A stretch of DNA of 43,185 nucleotides, from positions 1 to 43,185 of the forward strand of contig CAZYWZ010000056.1 of the NCBI GenBank assembly GCA_964651705.1, read 5' to 3'. Source of the DNA: JADLBR01 sp964651705 (GTDB lineage Bacteria; Verrucomicrobiota; Verrucomicrobiia; JADLBR01). Position 1 is the stretch's first letter, and the number at the start of each line of letters is the position of its first letter. The notes below the pieces were generated by a model that did no database searches, was not told where the DNA came from, and worked only from the letters and a program-made list of their open reading frames with translations. A program made the position numbers and the translations under genes. Shown in pieces: positions 38,941 through 43,185 of the stretch.

Positions 38941-40054
38941 GCCATATCGAGCCCGTCTCATCCGGGTGAAATCGCTGGGCCGTCTTGCGTCCATTGTCAC
39001 GCAGCCGCTCAACCAAAGAAGAGTCGTCCAAGACCCTTTCGATGGCAAAGGCCAGACTCTCTGCGGAGCCGGGCTCACAAGTCAGGGCATTCTCCTGGGG
39101 ACATACATAATCGGAGGTTCCACCCAGATTCGTGGTGATAACGGGCACACCCCGCGCCATCGCCTCGAGGTTGCCGCAGGCAAAGGCTTCTGGCAAAATA
39201 GTGGGGTAGAGAAAACACCGGGCGCGATCCAAGATACGTACCTCCTCGCGGGTCCCAAGGGCTCCAAACCGCCGAACTTGTCCCGAGATTCCGATATCCG
39301 CGGATCTGTCTTGCAGAGCCTGCCTCTCCCGCCCGTCGCCAACCACGGCGAGGGTGATCTTGCGCCCATGGGTCTTCATCCTCGACATGGCTTCCAAGAT
39401 AAAGTAGATCCCCTTGCGTCCGATCACTCGTCCCACGAAGCAGACGTCGAATTCTTTCTCTCCCGAGCACGCGGTTTCAAAAAATGGCCTCTGCACCCCG
39501 GCATGCACGACTGGGCCCGGGTCGCCCGACTCGATATCAAACAGCCCACAGAACTCGCGCTTCGTGTAGTTGCTGGCAAAGGTCATGCGGGAGCATCTGG
39601 CCAAGAGGGGTCGTTCGACCCGGGCGATGTCACGGTCTGGGGGCAGCCCAAATACATTCAAAAGCACCCGATTATTGCCGCACAGAAGAGTCAGGTCGGG
39701 GACGAAGGACACGACCACCAGGTCGAAACGGTTGCTGTCGTAAACCCATCGGCTCGCCAGATTGGAGCGTATCGATTCTGGGGCAAGGCGGTCGCAATCC
39801 CAGATTGCCTTTGCCAAGGGATCGTGGGATAAGACCGGAGCGGCTTGCCTATCGAACAAGCCCATTTCGACGACGCACAGGCGCGGCTGCCGCTCCACCG
39901 CCTCCTGGAACAATATGCTGCGGACCGACTTTCGTGTGATTACGGCGACATCATGGCCAGCACCGAGGAGCAAGGACATCAGATGCAGGGTCACCGCTTC
40001 GGCTCCGCCGAAGACGGATGCGAGCCTAGGGTCGTGAAACGCTATGGAAGCCAC
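38903..40054 (-). CDS. Family 4 glycosyltransferase
   Basis: A 383-residue GT-B enzyme. FGGAEAVTLHLMSLLLGAGHDV at the front is typical of the acceptor domain. The donor domain has VCFVGRVIGRKGIYFILEAM, AVVGDGRERQAL and the EX7E motif in PEAFACGNLEAMARGVPVITTN. Probable role in surface polysaccharide synthesis. Its start overlaps the 3' end of a methyltransferase remnant by 13 bp. Confidence 0.88.
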   Translation of the reverse strand: MASIAFHDPRLASVFGGAEAVTLHLMSLLLGAGHDVAVITRKSVRSILFQEAVERQPRLCVVEMGLFDRQAAPVLSHDPLAKAIWDCDRLAPESIRSNLASRWVYDSNRFDLVVVSFVPDLTLLCGNNRVLLNVFGLPPDRDIARVERPLLARCSRMTFASNYTKREFCGLFDIESGDPGPVVHAGVQRPFFETACSGEKEFDVCFVGRVIGRKGIYFILEAMSRMKTHGRKITLAVVGDGRERQALQDRSADIGISGQVRRFGALGTREEVRILDRARCFLYPTILPEAFACGNLEAMARGVPVITTNLGGTSDYVCPQENALTCEPGSAESLAFAIERVLDDSSLVERLRDNGRKTAQRFHPDETGSIWLKVFEETLHANS

Positions 40055-40494
40055 GCCCCCTCTTGCCTGGGTCTGACGAAACGCGCGGCGAGCAGCGCCG
40101 GCACCACATCGTATGCGGGTTCAAGCTTCCCGGACTCCCGGGCAAGCCGCGGTTCCGCCACGACCGCCAACGCCAAACCCGCAGCAGAGAATGTGTTGAA
40201 GTAGCAGCTCAGGGTGCGATGAACAGCACCGACGCGAGCGCGCATTCCCGTTTTTTTCTTCGAATACCAGCGCCCCTGGGCGAAGTACGACGGGACGAGC
40301 CTACCCGTCATCCCGTCCGTCGTGATCCACGCCGCATCCGGAGTCTGGAAACAGGGGTGCATGATGGCAAACGCGAACCAGGCACCTGGTCGCAGCACAC
40401 GATGGATCGAGGCCGCGGTCGCGTCGATATCGTCGATATCCATTAGGGCCAAATTGCAAACAACCCCGTCGAAGCTCGACGGAGTCCAGAACTC
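40042..40494 (-). pseudogene. Methyltransferase remnant, 5' half missing
   Basis: The reading frame carries the C-terminal half of a SAM-dependent methyltransferase: SFDGVVCNLALMDIDDID (motif II), HRVLRPGAWFAFAIMHPCFQTP (motif III) and an ending VPALLAARFVRP. The SAM-binding GxGxG motif I, expected about 60-70 residues earlier, is absent; upstream of about 40,494 the frame stays open but turns to low-complexity, non-homologous sequence. I infer a 5' deletion or rearrangement at about 40,490. A TTG at 40452 is the only start-like codon. Confidence 0.6.
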
Positions 40495-40587
40495 CTGACA
40501 TACGAGGGATGATGGGGCCTGGGGTGCGGACCCAAAGCTGTCCGCTTTTTTGGCCGGCGGGGTAGCCTCGTCGGGGATGAGCGAGCC

Positions 40588-40595
40588 GGGGGGGG
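40588..40595 (+). other. G8 homopolymer at a disrupted start
   Basis: An ATG at 40577 with GGGG just upstream and a TAGCCT -10-like box at 40563-40568 reads into a G8 run and stops at a TGA (40601). One extra G would put that ATG in frame with the long downstream gene. Confidence 0.55.
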
Positions 40596-40599
40596 TACC

Positions 40600-42048
40600 G
40601 TGACGGCCCTGACGGTGAGTCGCGGTCTGTTCCGGACCCGATATGTCCTAAATTATAAGCTGGATGGAGAACCCGAGTCCGATTGGTTCGTGCGCCGGGC
40701 CATGGATTCTCTCAGGGTTTCGATCGCGGTGACCCTCCCCGCCGAGCCGCAGCGGCACACCGCCGACCGCACTGAGGTGGATGGGAGGAAGCTGATCTGG
40801 GAATTCCGGGGCGATCCGGGTCCGATGGCCATGCGCGCCAACCTGGTCCAGTGGCGCATCTGGCGCATCGTGGGGATCGCCGCGATATTTGCGCTCTTTG
40901 GGGCGTGGGTCGTGGCGCGCATTCAGGGCGGCACCCCATGGATCCCGTGTCCATGGGGGTCGGTCGCTCCAGAAAGTTTGGGTCCCGATGTCTTCGATGG
41001 CTCTGCCGGAAAATATTGTGGGGGAGATCTCGGATGGTTTAGACTTTGGCGCATGACTACCGTCAACCACCGGGGACGGCTCCAGGACCGGCGGCAAGAT
41101 GGCGGATCCTTGCGACGGTTTTGCGAGAAAAGGATCCCCGGGGGCCTGCGGTTCCTGATTGGTGGGGTGGTGGCGGCGGGGCTCACCCTTCACACGGGTT
41201 TGTCGAGGGCCCAGTCGGGGTCTGACGCGGGGGACGTCGATCGGACCCCGATGAAGGTCGGCTATTACTACCTCTTGCGCAAGGCCGACCACGTCGCGGT
41301 CGCGCGGTTCGACGCATTCACGCCGGAGACGAACGGGGTCTGGAGGTTCGGATTTTCGATTTTCGATCCGGATTCCGGCCGCTGGTCGGAACAGATCCAG
41401 GCGCCGATCCGGCCGGGACGTCGTCGACCGTGGGCCTTTTGGGAGCGGAACAAGATCCCCTGGAACGAGGCGGATGTCTGGTATTCCCTCGGCAACAGGG
41501 CGCTTGTGCCCACGCCCAGCGACCTGCGGTTTCTTGCCGCCACCCACAAGCCGCGGGGCGCGATCAGGGATCGGGTCGATTTCGTGATGCATGGCGACGA
41601 GAAGACCACTGTCGAACTGGGATTCAAATGTCCCGATCCCATCGTCATGCCGCCCGAGGCCGGTTTCTCCAACCAGGCCATCGAGAAGCTCAATGCTGCC
41701 CACCCGGCCAAACAACGCGAGGCCTCGGAGGCATCGAGGGGCCGGCCGCTGCGTGTGATGGTCGAGGGGGAGGCAAGGATGGGACCTGGCTCGGTGGATC
41801 CAAACGGGGCAGTGGCGATAGCCATCGCGCCGCCATCCTTTCAGGCTCGTGTGATATTTTTCTTCAGCTGCGTCGGCGCTTTCGCCGGTGCCGCCCTCGC
41901 CTTCGGTGTGCGGATGCGACTTCATCGGCGGGGTCACCGTTTGGAAGAGGGCGAGTCCCTCGGTGTCTCGTGCCTGAAGTGGGGCGCGTGCGGCTTCATC
42001 ATCGGCTGGCTCGCAGTGGCCATGGTCGCCTGTTCAATTGTTGGCTGA
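40600..42048 (+). CDS. Membrane protein of unknown function, possibly two merged genes
   Basis: One open frame of 482 residues from a GTG. Residues 1-115 look like the start of a protein with a membrane helix (WRIVGIAAIFALFGAWVVARI). Residues about 116-151 look non-coding. From the internal ATG at 41053 (331 residues) a second unit begins, with a signal anchor (GLRFLIGGVVAAGLTLHTG), a soluble domain and two C-terminal helices (VIFFFSCVGAFAGAALAFGV, CGFIIGWLAVAMVACSIV). A promoter-like pair ends 7 nt before that ATG. I think the downstream unit is the real gene and the upstream part a frame-damaged one. Confidence 0.55.
   Translation: MTALTVSRGLFRTRYVLNYKLDGEPESDWFVRRAMDSLRVSIAVTLPAEPQRHTADRTEVDGRKLIWEFRGDPGPMAMRANLVQWRIWRIVGIAAIFALFGAWVVARIQGGTPWIPCPWGSVAPESLGPDVFDGSAGKYCGGDLGWFRLWRMTTVNHRGRLQDRRQDGGSLRRFCEKRIPGGLRFLIGGVVAAGLTLHTGLSRAQSGSDAGDVDRTPMKVGYYYLLRKADHVAVARFDAFTPETNGVWRFGFSIFDPDSGRWSEQIQAPIRPGRRRPWAFWERNKIPWNEADVWYSLGNRALVPTPSDLRFLAATHKPRGAIRDRVDFVMHGDEKTTVELGFKCPDPIVMPPEAGFSNQAIEKLNAAHPAKQREASEASRGRPLRVMVEGEARMGPGSVDPNGAVAIAIAPPSFQARVIFFFSCVGAFAGAALAFGVRMRLHRRGHRLEEGESLGVSCLKWGACGFIIGWLAVAMVACSIVG
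41016..41045 (+). promoter_or_regulatory. Internal promoter before ATG 41053
   Basis: TTGTGG at 41016-41021, 18-bp spacer, TAGACT at 41040-41045, then 7 nt to the ATG at 41053. No ribosome site, the same layout as other leaderless candidates here. Confidence 0.4.
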
Positions 42049-42296
42049 AGCCGTCAGGTCAATAGATTGTTAGGCGCGGTGAAGGTCTGAGTCGATTTGC
42101 AGCAGCGGTTCAAAGCCAGTCCTTTTTGAGTCGGAAAGAGTTCCCAGAGCATTACCTATGATATCGATTCGCGCTACCAGACCGGCACTCACCATCGTCT
42201 GCTTGATATTTAATTAATTGCCGGTGAATGCGTTGTGGAATCCCAAGTCCCGTTTAGCAGTTGTAAGAATACAGCTCCAATGATAGGAAAAGACTC
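42049..42296. other. AT-richer gap before the HEPN-like gene
   Basis: No gene. Composition turns AT-richer (TTGATATTTAATTAATT near 42206-42222), unlike the rest of the window. It probably holds the promoter of the next gene. No clear terminator was seen. Confidence 0.45.
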
Positions 42297-43145
42297 GTGA
42301 CTGGCTCTATTCGAGAAAAACTAGCCGTCATCGATCGTCTCGCGCAGAGCGATAGTGAGCGCTGCCGCCGGGTGGCACGAAATCTGCGATCCGTTTTTGG
42401 ATCATCGAGACGAAAGCCCCCGGACAGGATTCTTGATCAACAGGAAGAGATCGAGCGGCATGTATCCGCCTTTTTTCCCACGCCGTTTGCGGCGCGCTAT
42501 CAACGGTGGCGCGAGCGTGTGCGCGAGTTCTACGTCAGCATGGGAGACAACGACACGGGCGAGATCCTAAAGAGATACGAGCTTGCCTTGGGAGAGATGA
42601 TTCGGTTGATCGCGTCAATAATCAAGTTCCTGCCCTGCGTGATGGTTCCCACATTGCGCCGCTACGCGTTCCAAGATATCGAGTCCGCCGCGCCGAGGGA
42701 GCTGCGGGATGTGATCCTGAAGTATCAAGATGTCTACGGGAATCCTGCGGTATCGGACGGGGCGTACATCGCCCTCGTGGGAGCATTGCACAGGCTTTTT
42801 TCTCGGCTAGACCAACAGAAGGCGTTGGATGATCGGTTCATCCTCTATCCTCTCCTAAGGAACCCCGAAAGGCCATTTGACGAGTTCATTCCACGGAGGC
42901 TATTAGTCCTGCTGGAGTCCTTAGGCAGGATTCGGAACGATACTATCCACCGCGACTTCTTTACCGCTCTGAAGGACTCCAACGATATCACGAGGGTGTT
43001 CGAACTGTTGGAGTGGTGTTTTCTCGATACGATAGACATAGTAGATTCCCTTTGCAGGTCGTTCGTTATCATATGTGTGACAGATCTAAGTGCGAGGTCA
43101 GGGAAAATCACTGGGTGGGGCCTTGATGGGCTAGCAGCCCGTTGA
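42297..43145 (+). CDS. HEPN-like protein
   Basis: A 282-residue, mostly helical protein with a GTG start and AGGA 9 nt upstream. The segment LESLGRIRNDTIHRDFF contains R-N-x3-H (Arg213-His218), the R-x4-6-H catalytic signature of HEPN ribonucleases, followed by a long helix FELLEWCFLDTIDIVDSLC as in HEPN bundles. HEPN proteins act as RNases in toxin-antitoxin and antiphage systems. The partner gene, if any, lies beyond the window. Codon composition is clearly less GC-rich than its neighbours, suggesting transfer. The last codons overlap an inverted GGGCT/AGCCC motif. Confidence 0.5.
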   Translation: MTGSIREKLAVIDRLAQSDSERCRRVARNLRSVFGSSRRKPPDRILDQQEEIERHVSAFFPTPFAARYQRWRERVREFYVSMGDNDTGEILKRYELALGEMIRLIASIIKFLPCVMVPTLRRYAFQDIESAAPRELRDVILKYQDVYGNPAVSDGAYIALVGALHRLFSRLDQQKALDDRFILYPLLRNPERPFDEFIPRRLLVLLESLGRIRNDTIHRDFFTALKDSNDITRVFELLEWCFLDTIDIVDSLCRSFVIICVTDLSARSGKITGWGLDGLAAR

Positions 43146-43185
43146 AAAACCCTCCGTCCGATTGAACCGCCCCGCGGTGGTCTGG
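43129..43185. other. Possible insertion-sequence end at the window edge
   Basis: GGGCT-AGC-AGCCC followed by GTTGAAAAACC is similar to terminal repeats of some insertion sequences (GGCTGTTGAAAAA type). It supplies the stop codon of the HEPN-like gene. The window ends before this can be settled. Confidence 0.3.

Overview
The window reads as a GC-rich bacterial chromosome from an organism I cannot name. Paired Gfo/Idh/MocA and URO-D-like genes, a very large beta-helix/LamG lipoprotein and many short dispersed repeats would suit the PVC group or a neighbouring uncultivated phylum, but nothing here proves that. Coding is dense. Gaps hold palindromic repeats rather than long regulatory regions.

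Bases 1-13,640 are mostly housekeeping. They hold a stand-alone Ppx/GppA-type HD protein, clpS overlapping a DUF2017-like gene (both minus), an ankyrin-L,D-transpeptidase lipoprotein, a minus-strand URO-D-like/oxidoreductase pair, the RNase P RNA with a near-consensus promoter, a C39-like peptidase plus class V aminotransferase pair, and the minus-strand cluster dapF-dapA-dapB-folK-panB. A perfect 19-bp stem carries the stop codons of both convergent genes at 9.9 kb. From 13,730 come a homocysteine methyltransferase-type gene on an apparently leaderless message, a double-hairpin repeat, a small lipoprotein, tRNA-Cys and a 1,035-residue beta-helix lipoprotein.

Bases 18,800-22,700 are mobile or plastic. 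A Phd/VapC-type toxin-antitoxin pair sits between copies of a MITE-like repeat, next to a decayed gene and a complete group II intron with its reverse transcriptase. From 22.7 to 29.7 kb are a B12-type radical SAM protein with a STAS-like tail and a probable GT4/GH130 manno-oligosaccharide operon.

At 29.9 kb a tRNA 3'-end remnant and a truncated phosphoesterase look like the edge of an integrated element. Beyond it lie a PcfJ-like gene, a metallophosphoesterase, an inverted-repeat leader shared by divergent ORFs, and a tight minus-strand operon clpP-like / VirD4-HerA-like ATPase / YbjN-like. I consider this operon the best candidate for an undescribed system. Surface-glycan glycosyltransferases, a broken methyltransferase, a gene behind a G8 tract and an AU-richer HEPN-like gene finish the window.

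Two expression habits recur. Promoter-proximal genes often have a -10 box 5-8 nt before the start codon, which suggests leaderless mRNAs. Operon-internal genes carry GGAGG/GAGG ribosome sites or 4-bp ATGA overlaps.
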